Below, piece after piece: positions 1 to 11,700 of a stretch of DNA of 61,742 bases (positions are counted from its first letter, which is position 1; each line of letters begins with the position of its first letter). The stretch comes from Phaeodactylibacter xiamenensis (GTDB taxonomy: Bacteria > Bacteroidota > Bacteroidia > Chitinophagales > Saprospiraceae), in assembly GCF_000759025.1 (NCBI RefSeq), contig NZ_JPOS01000080.1, forward strand, positions 1 to 61,742, given 5' to 3'. The notes under the pieces are model-generated. The model saw only the letters and a program-made list of their open reading frames with translations, had not been told where the DNA came from and did no database searches. The translations under genes were made by a program, and so were the position numbers.

Positions 1-40
1 AGGGGGGGGGGGGGAGACCATGATTTTTTTAAAAGCATGC

Positions 41-113
41 AATATTACAGGCTGAAATGTCTGGTGCCACTGACATTTTCAGTCACGGTTGACCGGGATT
101 GCACGAAGCGGGG
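41..113. repeat. IS91-end-like repeat, copy 1
   Basis: This stretch is nearly the same as 5212-5284. Both carry GGCTGAAATGTCTGGTGCC, a partial palindrome around GGTTGACCGGG, and then CGAAGCGGGG. The second copy lies at the end of an IS91-like transposase fragment, so this one is probably the same element end. Here it abuts the ISL3 transposase remnant, so it appears to have landed in it. The match is seen directly; the IS assignment is inferred. Confidence 0.6.
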
Positions 114-556
114 CCAAGGTCAAAGCCCATAAGTACACCTTATTTAAAAGGAGAGAAGAAGTTGAGCACAAGGCACAAAAAGATAAGCCGGATAGCTTGT
201 TTAAGCTATATCCAACTCTTGGCGAAGCCTACTGGCTTAAAATACCATTTGATGACTTCTGGGAAATGAAGGAAGAACAACAAGCAGAAATGTTTTTAGC
301 TGATTGGTGTGGCCAGGTGGGGGAGAGTAACATCTTCCCATTCATTTAATTCACCAAAACCCTGAAAGCTCACTGTTATGGAATAATAAGTTTTACTACA
401 TCTCGGTTAACCAATGGGATATTAGAAGGCATTAACATAAAGATCCAGCTGGCAAAAAGAAGAGCGAGGGGATACCGGAATATCAATAATTTTATCACTA
501 TGATCTATTTATTAGCAGGTAAACCCGACCTTAAGCACCCACACAATTCCGCATAG
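89..556 (+). pseudogene. ISL3-family transposase, C-terminal remnant
   Basis: The reading frame begins inside the IS-end repeat and is interrupted by a TAA at 347-349. It continues in the same frame to a TAG at 554-556. The second half encodes NGILEGIN, KIQLAKRRARGYRN and NNFITMIYLL, the hallmark C-terminal block of ISL3-type DDE transposases. The N-terminal two thirds are absent, and the in-frame stop makes this a dead gene. It is evidence of past IS activity next to the AIPR defence gene. The family call is confident; exactly where homology starts (about 113) is approximate. Confidence 0.75.
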
Positions 557-577
557 AGCCATTCGTTTTCTACCTGG

Positions 578-925
578 AAACCTAAGCAAACCCATGGCTG
601 TGAAAACAGAATTAACTTATACTTTACAGAAGTTCCCGTAAAAGTAAGACTAACGGTTCCACAGCCACATAAAAGCAATAAAGAACCATTGTTCAAATAA
701 ATATGCACACTTCAAAAAAATCGCAAATATGTAGAAGTTGGAACCGGAAGTCTCACAAGGGCTTATGCGTTCATAAGCCTTTCCCAATTTAAACTAATGC
801 AAACTAAAAGGTGCACAAAGCACACTCACTTAATTTACCCTTCGTTTGACATGCCAAAAATCAGAAAAACCAGAGGGTGCCGTAAAATATATTCTTACTT
901 TTTGTGACAGTTAATTGGAATTATT
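578..925. repeat. ~350-bp duplicated non-coding element, copy 1
   Basis: This region resembles 1414-1785 in the order of its landmarks: AAACCTAA.CA.ACCCATG, then AGACTAACGGTTCC (647-660), then GGAACCGGAAGTCT (740-753), then a GGGTGCC block, then TTTTTGTGACAG. The 647-660 and 740-753 segments are near-perfect inverted repeats (12 of 14), so the element could fold into a stem with a ~80-nt loop. No convincing protein is encoded. It may be a degenerate mobile element or a regulatory RNA. Confidence 0.5.
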
Positions 926-1413
926 TACACGTAAAAAACATGATCTCGATATATATTATTCCGAATTACGATTTAAAAAGGAATAATATTCTAAATATCT
1001 CAGATACGCTTCCTATATCCCAGCTTTATAAGAATCAAATATATGAAAATAAATTAAATACAAGTAACACATATCCTTCGCCACAGTATGCGCTGAAATA
1101 ACGCTCAGGTCCCCCATTCATCGAGCAGGTACATAGGGAAATGAGCTACACTATTTTTCAACCTGATTCCAATCTTTAATGCACTGAAGGATCAAAGAAC
1201 CGAATGATGCAAAAAGCAGTAGCCTTTGGCTACTGCTTGAAGAGGATGTAAAGAAAACAGTCTGACTGGAGCGCTATGTGCTTTTGCCTTGAGTTAAAAA
1301 GGTCATGGGCATGTATCGGTTCAGCTGGGAGACTGGAAGAATAAACACACTGGGGGAACCAGCTCGATAGTGTTGAGGGAATTGCTGTACAAACAATTTT
1401 ATTTTCTTCCTAC
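926..1413. other. non-coding stretch, nothing recognised
   Basis: This is AT-rich sequence between the two copies of the duplicated element. The short open frames are not supported by composition or motifs. A short inverted repeat (CAGTAGCC...GGCTACTG, about 1210-1236) could be a terminator-like hairpin. I see no gene. Confidence 0.5.
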
Positions 1414-1785
1414 AAACCTAAACATACCCATGACAACTACTGAATGAACAAACAATACTGATTTAATCTTAGATTGTCAAAGTGTTAAGTGAGACTAACG
1501 GTTCCTGTACTTTACAACATTAGCATAAAAAATAAACGATTTCTCAATAACTATACACCAATGAAAGAACAATGTATTGCTAAAGTTGGAACCGAAAGCC
1601 TCACAAGACTGATTGGATTCATTAGACCTCCTATAGTATTTGGCTGACAGAGATATGAGACACAAACGGACACACAAGAAAGATTGTACCTCATTCCCTT
1701 TCAGATAAATCAAAACAAAGAAGAATCACAATAGGGTGCCATGTAACTAATTGTTTTTTGTGACAGCAAATTGAAATCTGTTACT
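1414..1785. repeat. ~350-bp duplicated non-coding element, copy 2
   Basis: This is the diverged second copy of 578-925. Its inverted arms are 1492-1505 (AGACTAACGGTTCC, identical to copy 1) and 1588-1601 (GGAACCGAAAGCCT). The second arm has changed while still pairing in part through the CGGTTCC core. The region 1786-2217 downstream has no recognisable gene. Confidence 0.5.
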
Positions 1786-2217
1786 CAGGCAAATTCTTCT
1801 TAAAAGCCTTTTTAATTCGGATTTGTGCTATAAATCCAAATGTTGTTCTTTTTAACAGGTTGAATAGTTTCCAGTTGGTGTTCTCTTTGCTTTATAAATA
1901 TAAATCACTATAATATGAGTGACATTGACCTTCCCTCATAATGCGCTTTAACAGGACATTTTTTAAACTTTTCCCAATAGGCAGATGCTATTCGGGCTCA
2001 GAAAACCCAATAGCGTACGCCGAAACAGTAAGCTCCTTGTACAGGGCGCAAACGGCAGCGTAGTAAAAAGTAAGAGGGGGAACCCGAAAGTCTCCACGTG
2101 GAAGGTTATGTGGTTTATCGGCTTGATTATTAGATTTTTTTAAAAAAAGACATAAAAGATTAGCCAAACTCCAAGATTTCCCGGATAAGCTCTTACATAA
2201 GTCAAATAATACCGCCC

Positions 2218-2850
2218 ATGATGAACAACAAAAGCTTAGCAAGTATAGCTGCTATAGTGTCTATGTCTACCGTTGTAACATACTTTGGGAGTGAATCATT
2301 GTTTATATTTTTGCATGGCTACGGTCTTGACCATTGGTTGTACAGACTCTCAGGTCTGTTAGTCTTATTTTCTGTTTTGGCATTACTGTTTGGACGGCTG
2401 CTTCACAGCCTCTTTTGTACTTTTTCGCTTTTATTCTATTTTCCAATAGCCTTTTATGGGGTTAATTCAGTTGTTTTAGCTCCCCAGGCGAATGAGCCAA
2501 TAACTTGGGTTGAGTATTCTGCTGTAGCTGTATTTTATCCGCTTTTATTAGCGCTTTTACCAGGGTACACATTGTTCTTGCTGTATACAGAGTATTCTAA
2601 TGCTATGCCAGATAAAACAGACAAGCATTTATTGCTTTTACTAGTTGTAAGCATTTGTTTTAGCGCTATCGCTTCGTTCTTATTAGCCTCTTTATTTCAA
2701 ATCATGCCTAGATCTGCTTTCTCAGGGTTCTTTTCTCATGGTTACACGGAATATAGCAGACTATTCATTCAATCGTTACTATTTCCTTTTCTTTCAATTG
2801 TCATTTTCCCAATTATTATGAATTTTTCAAAGCGGTTTTCAAAGTATTAG
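2218..2850 (+). CDS. multi-pass membrane protein, unknown function
   Basis: This 210-residue protein is highly hydrophobic, with about five membrane segments: roughly residues 7-30, 41-62, 63-90, 100-125 and 138-162, plus another near 185-203. I recognise no catalytic motif or family. Two adjacent ATGs (2218 and 2221) are possible starts, and neither has a clear ribosome binding site. It stands alone on the plus strand between IS debris and the AIPR gene. Composition is AT-rich like its surroundings. It is probably a real gene because it is long and has coherent membrane topology, but its role cannot be stated. Confidence 0.6.
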   Translation: MMNNKSLASIAAIVSMSTVVTYFGSESLFIFLHGYGLDHWLYRLSGLLVLFSVLALLFGRLLHSLFCTFSLLFYFPIAFYGVNSVVLAPQANEPITWVEYSAVAVFYPLLLALLPGYTLFLLYTEYSNAMPDKTDKHLLLLLVVSICFSAIASFLLASLFQIMPRSAFSGFFSHGYTEYSRLFIQSLLFPFLSIVIFPIIMNFSKRFSKY

Positions 2851-3385
2851 TGTAACAGCCCCCAAAGCGTACCGGAATATGGAGCCGCTGCTTACGATGC
2901 ACCAAATACTGCAACACCAACAGCCACGCTACTTCCAGCGCTCGCGGCATTATGGGCTGCATGCAGGGCTAACCCATAAACGCCCGGAGGGCCGTTGACC
3001 CAGCATTGTGCAGCAGGAAGGAGCAACGGTGCGCACCATCATCCAGATACTGTGAATGCCTGCCTGAAAGTGCCGGGCAGTAAAATAGGGCCTTCGGACT
3101 TTGAGCGGTGCGCTAAGTTTGACAGGGGAGAGAAAAAAGTATATTTTACAAGCACTTTGTTCGGGAGGAAGGCAAGCGCGTTTCCCCTAAGGCAACCGGA
3201 CAGCGAGGCAGGCTGGCTTAGTCCAACGGCTCGTCGCCAAAGGCTATGGCCGTCGTCGACTGAAATGTCTGCGCGGGCTGGCTCGGATGCCTGGCGCTCG
3301 GGATGTGGGGCGCAGACATTGCTTTGAGTTAGCAGTAGTCAAATTGTTGATAACGAGTTGATTAGCCAAAAGTGACAAACTCTCA
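2851..3385. other. intergenic region, probable mobile-element debris
   Basis: This region is GC-richer than its neighbours (2880-3330) and has short overlapping open frames on both strands that look spurious. I cannot match any to a family. It may be decayed insertion-sequence DNA. Confidence 0.4.
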
Positions 3386-3413
3386 TTGACTCTTTGAATA
3401 AAACTTATATTTG
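3386..3413 (+). promoter_or_regulatory. putative Bacteroidota promoter of the AIPR gene
   Basis: TATATTTG at 3406-3413 matches the Bacteroidota -7 consensus TAnnTTTG. A TTG (3386-3388) lies 17 nt upstream, where a -33 TTTG would be expected. The ATG of the downstream gene is 46 nt away. This is a sequence match only. Confidence 0.45.
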
Positions 3414-3458
3414 CATTTGATAGCCGTACACTCTTTGCATTAGAAAAGCATAAGGAAT

Positions 3459-5204
3459 ATGAGTAACAAAGATCTTTTTTTAGAAGGGTATATAGATAAA
3501 ATCTCATCAAGTTTTCAGGTAGATAGAGATACTGCTTTTGAAATATTTTCAATTGCAGCTGTATTGGATAGGTCATTTCAAGATGTTTACGATGACACTA
3601 TCATCAAGGGAAGTAAAGACGGTGGGATTGACGGTGTATACTTTCAAGAGCAAGGTGATTACTACATTATGCATGTTTTCCAATGTAAGAACTCGAATTC
3701 CTTAAAGCCAAATCAAATTGATAAGTTTAGAAATGATTTTAACGATATTTTCATTCATGGAAATCAGGTGGGGAAACCAAATGTAGAAGATCTTATCCCT
3801 AAGATCAATGAGTATAAGCAACTATCTACTTCAGGATATATAATTGATCCAAGACTATATTTTCTGTATAGTGGAGAAAATGATAACTCTAATTATGCTG
3901 GAAATACTCAAGCGTTCAATGCTTACCACAATGTAGATAATGGCTTTGAAATTTGGGATTCGAATAGTATTTACAGTAAGATAAGTGCGTTAATAAAAGC
4001 GCAAAATAGAAGAAATGATATTAGATTTGTATTCACACCTGAAAACTCTAATGTTGCGTTGAGGGATAATCAGGCATTATATAGTTATTCTATTCAAAAT
4101 GTTAGGGCGACAAATTTTCGCATTAGTGCTCTACAACTCTGCGAATTAGTTGAAGAAGAACTAAATTCTAATTCTACATATGACTTTTTATTTTCCGAAA
4201 ATATTAGGGGGTACTTAGGGATGCGAGCCAGAGCAAATAAAAAAATGTCCCAAACAATTGACGATGCTAACGATGCGATTTATTTCCCTTTCCTGAACAA
4301 TGGAATAACAATTATTTGCGAAAAGCTAAGTTTACCTAATGGTCCTCAAGATGGAGAATACATAATTCCAACAACTAATCCAGTCATAGTAAATGGACTA
4401 CAAACGACTAGAGTGATTTATTCTAAATTTAAAGAATCGCCAGCCAAAGTTAGGGATATATTTTTAAACATTAGATTATACGAAACAGATGATCCGACTC
4501 TTATTGATAAAATTACAGATGCAACGAATACTCAGACACCGATAAATTTTAGGGATAAAGTTAGTAACAAAGATTTTAACTCTTGGACAAAAGAGTTGTT
4601 TGAATTAAATGACATTGCTTATATTACTAAAAGAGGAGAGACCTTCTCGAATAAGTTGAGTAAAGACGGTAAGGAATCAATAAATAGTGATACAGTAATT
4701 AAGTATTGGTATGCTACATTTTACGAAAAGCCAGAAATTGCAAAAAACAGTATATCAACAGTATTGGAGACAGTTTTTGATGCTACTAATTCTAATAATC
4801 CTTTAAATAAATTGTTCGATGGAAGCGAGGAGTCTCCTTTATATTCACAGTTATTAATTGCTTATAAAATATATAAAAAAGTGCAGGAAAAAAAGAAAGT
4901 TAAAAGGAATGAAAATCAATTTGTCCTGTACGCAGATGAACTACTATCATATGGAACTTATAAAAACCTGGAATCAAATTTAACTAAAGTTGATTCAAGT
5001 TCAGAATTAGATAGAGCCTATGAGGATGCCTATTCAATTGTGGAAAAAATCGTAAAGGAAGACATAGAGGCACATAATAGAGTAAACAAGACTTTTTCAT
5101 TTCCAGGATATTTTAAAAGACCTAAATCAAAGGTAGACTATAATAATAAATCCAATATTATAGAAGAGGAGGACTTGGTTGCTGACCTATTAGAGAAAAA
5201 ATGA
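3459..5204 (+). CDS. AIPR-family (abortive infection phage resistance) protein
   Basis: This 581-residue protein has two parts. The N-terminal ~180 residues look like a PD-(D/E)XK nuclease-like fold: GGIDG (D58) is followed by a beta-strand ending in FQCK (Q75, K77), the D...QxK pattern. The remainder contains AIPR signatures: an NPVIVNGLQTT stretch about residue 310, then FLNIRLYETDD and ITDATNTQTPI about residues 335-360. AIPR proteins are found in phage-defence settings and some act in abortive infection. The gene is monocistronic, AT-rich, flanked by IS fragments, and likely acquired horizontally. The ATG at 3459 follows a putative promoter. The exact activity (nuclease target, trigger) cannot be read from sequence. 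Confidence 0.8.
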   Translation: MSNKDLFLEGYIDKISSSFQVDRDTAFEIFSIAAVLDRSFQDVYDDTIIKGSKDGGIDGVYFQEQGDYYIMHVFQCKNSNSLKPNQIDKFRNDFNDIFIHGNQVGKPNVEDLIPKINEYKQLSTSGYIIDPRLYFLYSGENDNSNYAGNTQAFNAYHNVDNGFEIWDSNSIYSKISALIKAQNRRNDIRFVFTPENSNVALRDNQALYSYSIQNVRATNFRISALQLCELVEEELNSNSTYDFLFSENIRGYLGMRARANKKMSQTIDDANDAIYFPFLNNGITIICEKLSLPNGPQDGEYIIPTTNPVIVNGLQTTRVIYSKFKESPAKVRDIFLNIRLYETDDPTLIDKITDATNTQTPINFRDKVSNKDFNSWTKELFELNDIAYITKRGETFSNKLSKDGKESINSDTVIKYWYATFYEKPEIAKNSISTVLETVFDATNSNNPLNKLFDGSEESPLYSQLLIAYKIYKKVQEKKKVKRNENQFVLYADELLSYGTYKNLESNLTKVDSSSELDRAYEDAYSIVEKIVKEDIEAHNRVNKTFSFPGYFKRPKSKVDYNNKSNIIEEEDLVADLLEKK

Positions 5205-5211
5205 TGCTGCT

Positions 5212-5284
5212 AATATTAAAGGCTGAAATGTCTGGTGCCACTGACATTTTTAGCCCCGGTTGACCGGGATTGAACGAAGCGGGG
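5212..5284. repeat. IS91-end-like repeat, copy 2
   Basis: This matches 41-113. It contains the perfect palindrome CCCGGTTGACCGGG and runs into the 3' end of the IS91-type transposase fragment on the minus strand, so it is probably the transposase-proximal end of that element. Confidence 0.6.
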
Positions 5285-5470
5285 GCAGGGGTGCACGGCG
5301 CATCTTCCGGAAGTGTGGGGGCAGTATATGGAAGCAAAACCTGCGGATGAACTCCGTTCCGGGCAGGTCCATCTCCTTTTTGCGTGCGCCATCGGCATAA
5401 TCCTGGTAGGCAAAGCGTACCGTGTCTTGGCCGATATCCAGGATGGACTTCTTAACTGGGGACTTGTGAA
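5250..5470 (-). pseudogene. IS91-type transposase, C-terminal fragment
   Basis: Read on the minus strand, this encodes VRFAYQDYADGARKKEM, then LPGTEFIRRFCFHILP, then HFRKMRRA, and stops at 5250-5252. The DYADG...EFIRRF..H.LP pattern is typical of the C-terminal part of IS91/IS801-like rolling-circle (Y2) transposases. The catalytic tyrosine region is missing and a stop precedes the fragment, so it is inactive. With the two end-repeats it suggests that an IS91-like element once passed through this region, possibly carrying the AIPR gene. Confidence 0.65.
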
Positions 5471-5748
5471 GTTATTTTGAGGCTTAGCAACCATAAAGGA
5501 TGTCACATTCCCAAATGATTTACATTGTCAATCATGGAAAAAGGCCTACATTTACGCATAACCCAAATGAAAACATGAATTTTATGGTTCGATTATTTAG
5601 AAAGCTCTTCTTGGATACTCTTAAGCGTTCAATAATACTCTTTAATTTAGTATTCAAGAAATCATCTTCTATTCTGATTTTTAACCGCTCTAAATTCATT
5701 AACGAAAGAGGCGTCATAGAAAAAGGAGTGCAATACACATTTATGCAT

Positions 5749-8700
5749 ATGAAAGCTATTTCAAAGGCAGCACTCGTAGCCCTGCTATTATTTCTAATTG
5801 TAAAGCCTAATTTTGGACAAAAACAGTTAGGTGAGATTATAACGGGAAATTCAGAATATGGCCTCCTTGGCTCGGATGTAAGTATATCTGACCAAGGGAC
5901 AGTTGTAATTGGTATACCATTTGACGATTTTTATGATTCTAACGCAGGACTGGTCTATGTATACAATTTAGAAACTGAGGAGTTCGATACCCTAATGGCA
6001 ACTAGTTTCATTGGAGGCCTACTAGGTGGGCAAGGAGGTCTAGGTCATAAAGTTTGTATTTCTGATGATGGACTAGTGGTTGCAGCAAGTGCACCTTATT
6101 ATGATGAGGACGACCTGTATGATATTGGTTTAGTTGTAATTTGGGAAAACATAAATGGTGTTTGGCAGCAAAGAGGGGATGCATTTATCGGGAGCGGTTC
6201 AAATATTAGGTTTGGAGAGGCAATAGACCTATCCTCTGATGGCTCAGTGTTGATTGTTGGATCACCAAGAAGTGAAATAGGAGGTGATGTGAAGGTATTT
6301 GATTGGGACGGTAGTTCGTGGAACCTGAGAGGACAAGCAATTTTAGGGGGGGCAGGAGATCAGTTAGGTACCACAGTGGCCATTTCTTCTGACGGCGGTA
6401 CCATAGCATGTGGTGCCCCAGGATATGGAACACCTTCAGCTCCTGGTATCATAAGGGTCTACGATTGGACTTCTGGTAATTGGCAACAGAGAGGGAACCA
6501 AATAAGTGGAAATTCGGGCTATAGAGTAGCGGGGAGGGTTTTGGCAATGTCTGGAGATGGCAATACTATTGGAATTAATTTAGGGAATGAGGATTTAGTA
6601 CGAATATATTCATGGGGCTCATCAACTTGGCAGCAGGTTGCGGAAGTGGCAGACACTTGCTGTGTCTATTTTGGTCAGGAGATTTCTTTTTCGTATGATG
6701 GAGCCAAAGTCGCTATAGGAGACCCATTTGTTGATATATATGAAAACATCTATGGAAAAGTTAATATTTACAGCTGGGATGGCAACAACTATGTAGCTGA
6801 AAAATATTCACTGTCTGGTGAAGTTATAGGAGATAAATTTGGATACTCTGTAGATTTATCTACTTCAGGCGATACGATTGCCATTGGTTCTCCGTTTTAC
6901 GATGTACGGAGGAATAAGGGGGCAGTAGCGATATTTGATATTGGAGCCTTACAAAAAGAGCAAATATCAGTTTATAATGAAAGTAACAGGTTTCTAGTGA
7001 ATTCGGATGGAGAACCTTCTGTCTCTAGAGGTACTTATTTCGACTATTCAACAGACAATTCTAACCATGCTTTTAAAATAATTAATACGGATTCTGTAGC
7101 TGCTTATATTGATACAATAATTGTTACCAATGGAGGCTTTATTATAAATGGTAGCACCAATTATCATCTTCTGCCTGGAGAGTCCGAACTATTTGATCTT
7201 TTTTTAGTTGATCCATCCTCCTATAGTTGCGGAGATACTTTAAAAGGTAATGTTAAGGTGTTATATAACAACTATTTTGGCGAACAAAGAATATATTCCA
7301 TCCCAATTGGTGCAATTTTTGATTCCTCTCCTCCTGTTGCCCTCTGCAAAAATGCCAGAATATATATACCTGCGGGAGCCAATGATGTCAACATAGATGA
7401 AAGTTTAATTAATAATGGGTCGTTTGATGAATGCGGAGATATATCAATAAGCTTATCCACGACAACACTGTCTTCTCAGAGCATTGGCTGTCATGAACTG
7501 ATAATGAATGTTTTTGATGAATCAGGGCTCCAAGATAGTTGTTCAGCTGTAGTAGAACTTATTGATTCCTTGACTACTCCACACACTACTGGGCTTATAT
7601 CAGATACAGTAAAAACCATCTGCATGGGGGATAGTATCTCAATATCGTTGGTCAATGATCTTCGTAAAGCATTAATGTTGGATGGTAAAACAGACCTTGT
7701 TACAGCAATTTATAGATTCAACGGAAACACATTAAATGCCCAAGGGAAGTATCACTTGAGTTCCAAGCAGGCAGCAGCGTTTTCCGCTGACAGATTTGGC
7801 TATGAGAATAAAGCCCTATATTTGAGTGGGGCAAAAGATACTCATTTTGAGCTTTTAGAGCCCATTCTCTTTAACGAAGAAAAAAGGAATGAATACTCAT
7901 ACTCTTTTTGGTTTAGCACCTTAGATAGCCTCTCTGCTGGAAGGATTTTAGGCGGTGCCCCGAGAGGTCCTCACTATGATCTTTCCACTATGTACTATTC
8001 AAATAGTGGCATTAGCTTACTCAGAGGAGATGAAATTTTTGGATTCTCAGATCAATTATTTTTTTCTTTACCTAATAATGTAGTTTCTATAGAGCCCTCT
8101 AGTATTGACAACTCTGTGTGGAACCACGTTACTGCTGTAAAAAAGAATGACTCCTTAAGTATCTTTCTAAACGGTCAATTAGCAAGCTCGATCGAGTTGG
8201 ACTTATCTCCATATACAAGTTGTAATTGGTTCACAGGAGCCAATGACTATGATTACTACGACGTTAATGGATGTCACAGTCCCGATGACTTTTTCTTTAA
8301 TCGAGTAGGAGCTTCTGAAAGTACATCATACTCTGAAAATAGAGAATTAAGAAACGAGTTCTTATTTGATGGTAAACTAGACGACCTAATTATTTGGAAT
8401 AAGGCTATAGATCCAAGCGATGTAAGTCTTCTATACAGCAATAGTATAAGAATAAATTGGTCTACAGGTGACACATCTTCATTAATAAAAATTACGCCCT
8501 CAACTTCCACTACTTATTACGTGACAGTTACAGATGGAGTTTATGTCTTATCAGATAGTATTGAGGTTAATGTGACAGATTTATTTCAAGCTGGTTCAAT
8601 ATATGAATCAGGAGAAACCCTCTGCTACGAGGGCTTTCCATCAGAAATCGGCAGTACGTCCGTTGCTAGTGGCGGTGACGGTAATATCAACTACACCTGG

Positions 8701-11700
8701 CGATCTTCGGTCGATAACTTTACATCAAATATCGCCGGCGCTACTGGCGCAACCTATACTCCTCCAGCAGGTATTACGCAATCTGTTACATATCGTCGTT
8801 ATGCCAATGATCAGCTGTGCAATACTGAACCTATTGCGTCTACCGGTGAGTGGGTACTAACGGTACTACCGGAGTTTAACCCAGGCGAGATCAATAACAC
8901 TGGTGAGACCATCTGTTACGAGGGCTTTCCATCAGGAATCGGCAGTACGTCCGTTGCTAGTGGTGGTGACGGTAATATCAACTACACCTGGCGATCTTCT
9001 GCAGATAACTTTACATCAAATATCGCCGGCGCTACTGGCGCAACCTATACTCCTCCAGCAGGTATTACGCAATCTGTTACATATCGTCGTTATGCCAATG
9101 ATCAGATGTGCAGTACTGAACCTATTGCGTCTTCCGGTGAGTGGGTACTAACGGTACTACCGGAGTTTAGCCCAGGCGAGATCAATAACACTGGTGAGAC
9201 CATCTGCTACGAAGGCTTTCCATCAGAAATCGGCAGTACGTCCGTTGCCAGTGGCGGTGACGGTAATATCAACTACACCTGGCGATCTTCGGCAGATAAC
9301 TTTACATCCAATATCGCTGGCGCTACTGGCGCAACCTACATACCGATGGCAGATAACCCACAGACAATCACATATCGCCGTTACGCTTACGAAGGCACAT
9401 GCAGCACTACTCCCTTAGTATCGTCCGGAAAGTGGATGTTGACCAAACTGCCTGAGTTTAGTTCAGGCAAGATTGATAGTGCTGGAGATACCTTATGCTA
9501 TGGCGGTACACCTAAAACTATAGGGAGTCTATCGGCAGCTACGGGGGGAGATGGGAATATTAGTTATCAATGGGTTGCTACATCAGAAGAATTTACTTTT
9601 TCTACAAGTGGTGGGGATGTTGGTGCTACATATACGCCCTCAGAAGGAGATTTTACGGAAACTACCATTTTTCGAAGATATGCGTATGATGGCACATGTA
9701 ATACCTCTCCTGCTTTGTCAGAAGGAGAATGGGTACTAATGGTCTTGGATAATAATCCAAGTCAAATTAGTGAATTATGCCAGGATGTTAGCTTTCAAAT
9801 TTTTCAAGACCAATCTGTCATTTTAGATCCATTGGACCTTATAAGTGATGAACTTCAAGCGGTATTTTGTACGGAATGGGAAGTGACGGCTTCTCTCAAT
9901 ATACTAGACTGTAGTAAAGTAGGTCAAAATGAGGTGCAGGTATCTTTGTTTACACCTATTGATACGTTCAACTGTATCTCTACAGTCTATGTAGAAGACA
10001 GTTCTGCTCCAACTTTGGCCTGTAATGATACAGTAGTTAACATTACAGATGGAACACATCTACGTTTGAGCCTCGACCTACTCCAAGCTTCCCTAACCGA
10101 CAATTGTACCCTAACCGATACCATTATCCTCCCCGGAAAGCTCTCTTGCACCGATATCGGCGATAATGAAGTCGTTATCCTGGCTGAAGATGCGAGTGGC
10201 AATATCGGTATGTGCACCGCCACCGTTACGGTCATTAATGAAGAGGTGCCGGTGGCACAGTGCCGCGACCGGGAGGTGAGCCTGAATCAGGAGGGCATGG
10301 CGAGCCTGACCGCTCTGGATTTAGATGATGGCTCTTATAGTAACTGCGGTACATTGAGCTATACGGCAAGTCAGCTGTCGTTCAGCTGCGAGGACGGTTC
10401 TGCTCAGACCGTTGCGTTGTATGTAGAAGGGGAAAATGGCAAAGCTGATACCTGTACAAGCAACGTTACGCTGAAAGATGTCTACGCGCCCAATGCCCAA
10501 TGTGCCGACATCACGGTCTACCTGGGAGCAAACGGACAGGTTGCGATCCCTCCGGCCTCCCTGGATGGCGGCAGCGAGGATAATTGCGATATTACCGATT
10601 GGGACTCGACTTTCCCGATGGCAGACTGCGATGAGGTAGGGACCCACTTTGCGCTATTGCTGGTTTCAGACGCAGCAGGCAATACGGGTGTTTGCATTTC
10701 AGAAATAACGGTAGCGGATACGCTGGGATCCTTGCTCACTGCGGCGATAACCGATACAACGGTAGTCCTTAATGCCAATTGTGAAGCCGTTGTACCGGAT
10801 CTCACCGGTGCAGTAATGGTTTCCGGTGGCTGTAGTGCGGATATTGGGAGCCTGTCTATTGGGCAATTCCCAGCAGCGGGCACGGCTATTCCGGAAGACA
10901 CAACCGTGGTCTCTTTATTCATTGAGGGCAGTACCGCTGACAGCCTGGAAATTACGTTGTCGGTTGCGCCAGATACGATTGCGCCGGAACTTTCCATCTA
11001 CACCCCCTGGGGCAGCCTGCTGGAACAGGACACCCTGCGGGTTTCCACTTTAGACACCTCCTGCGCAACGGTCACTACCTTTGAGCTTGTGCCTTCCGAT
11101 AACTGCCCATCGGCAGACACTTTTGCTATTACTGCCATACTTACAGACAGCCTCTCAGACGCCTCCCCGGATTTCGGGGTCGTTTACGATGCAGATAATG
11201 AACAATACCGCTTTGAGCTAAGCGCCGAAGACGGCTGGTATGCTTTCGATTTTAGTGTAACCGATGCTTTTGGGAATGCCGGTACCGCTTCCCTGATCGT
11301 TTTGGTGCAAGATAGCATTCCGCCGGTAGCGGTATGTGAAGACGCGGAGGTCAGCGTAACGCCAACTCAAGGCAGCAGTATCAGTTTTGCGGATATTGGT
11401 ATTGGCTCGACGGACAACTGCGGGCTGATGGACATCGCCTTATCTCAAACCCAGTTTACCTGTGCTGATGCCGGGCCACAGTCTGTCGTGCTCACATTGA
11501 CCGATCAGTTTGGGAACAGTTCAGCATGTACGGCTACAGTCACGGTCGTCAATGCCTTACAGGGGCTGCCCTGTGACGATGGAGATGACTGCACCATCAA
11601 TGACCGGTACCTGATTGACTGCGGTTGCGAAGGCGACCTGCTAGACACCAATGATAATGGTATATGCGACCTGGACGAAGGTTGTATCGAGCCTATCGAT

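Noticed and set aside
2995-3576. Overlapping open frames on both strands (2995-3327 plus, 3244-3576 minus)
   Set aside because: They have no recognisable domain, conflict with each other and with the AIPR promoter/start, and look like chance frames.
5500-5748. Longer start of the giant secreted protein
   Set aside because: The extra 83 residues precede an obvious signal peptide at 5749 and would bury it internally.
8600-9470. Diversity-generating retroelement (template/variable repeat) in the 291-bp tandem repeats
   Set aside because: Differences are few and not restricted to adenines, and the only RT is retron-like and 46 kb away.
10321-10997. Long minus-strand frames opposite the adhesin and surface-protein genes
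   Set aside because: They are antisense shadows of strongly coding plus-strand genes.
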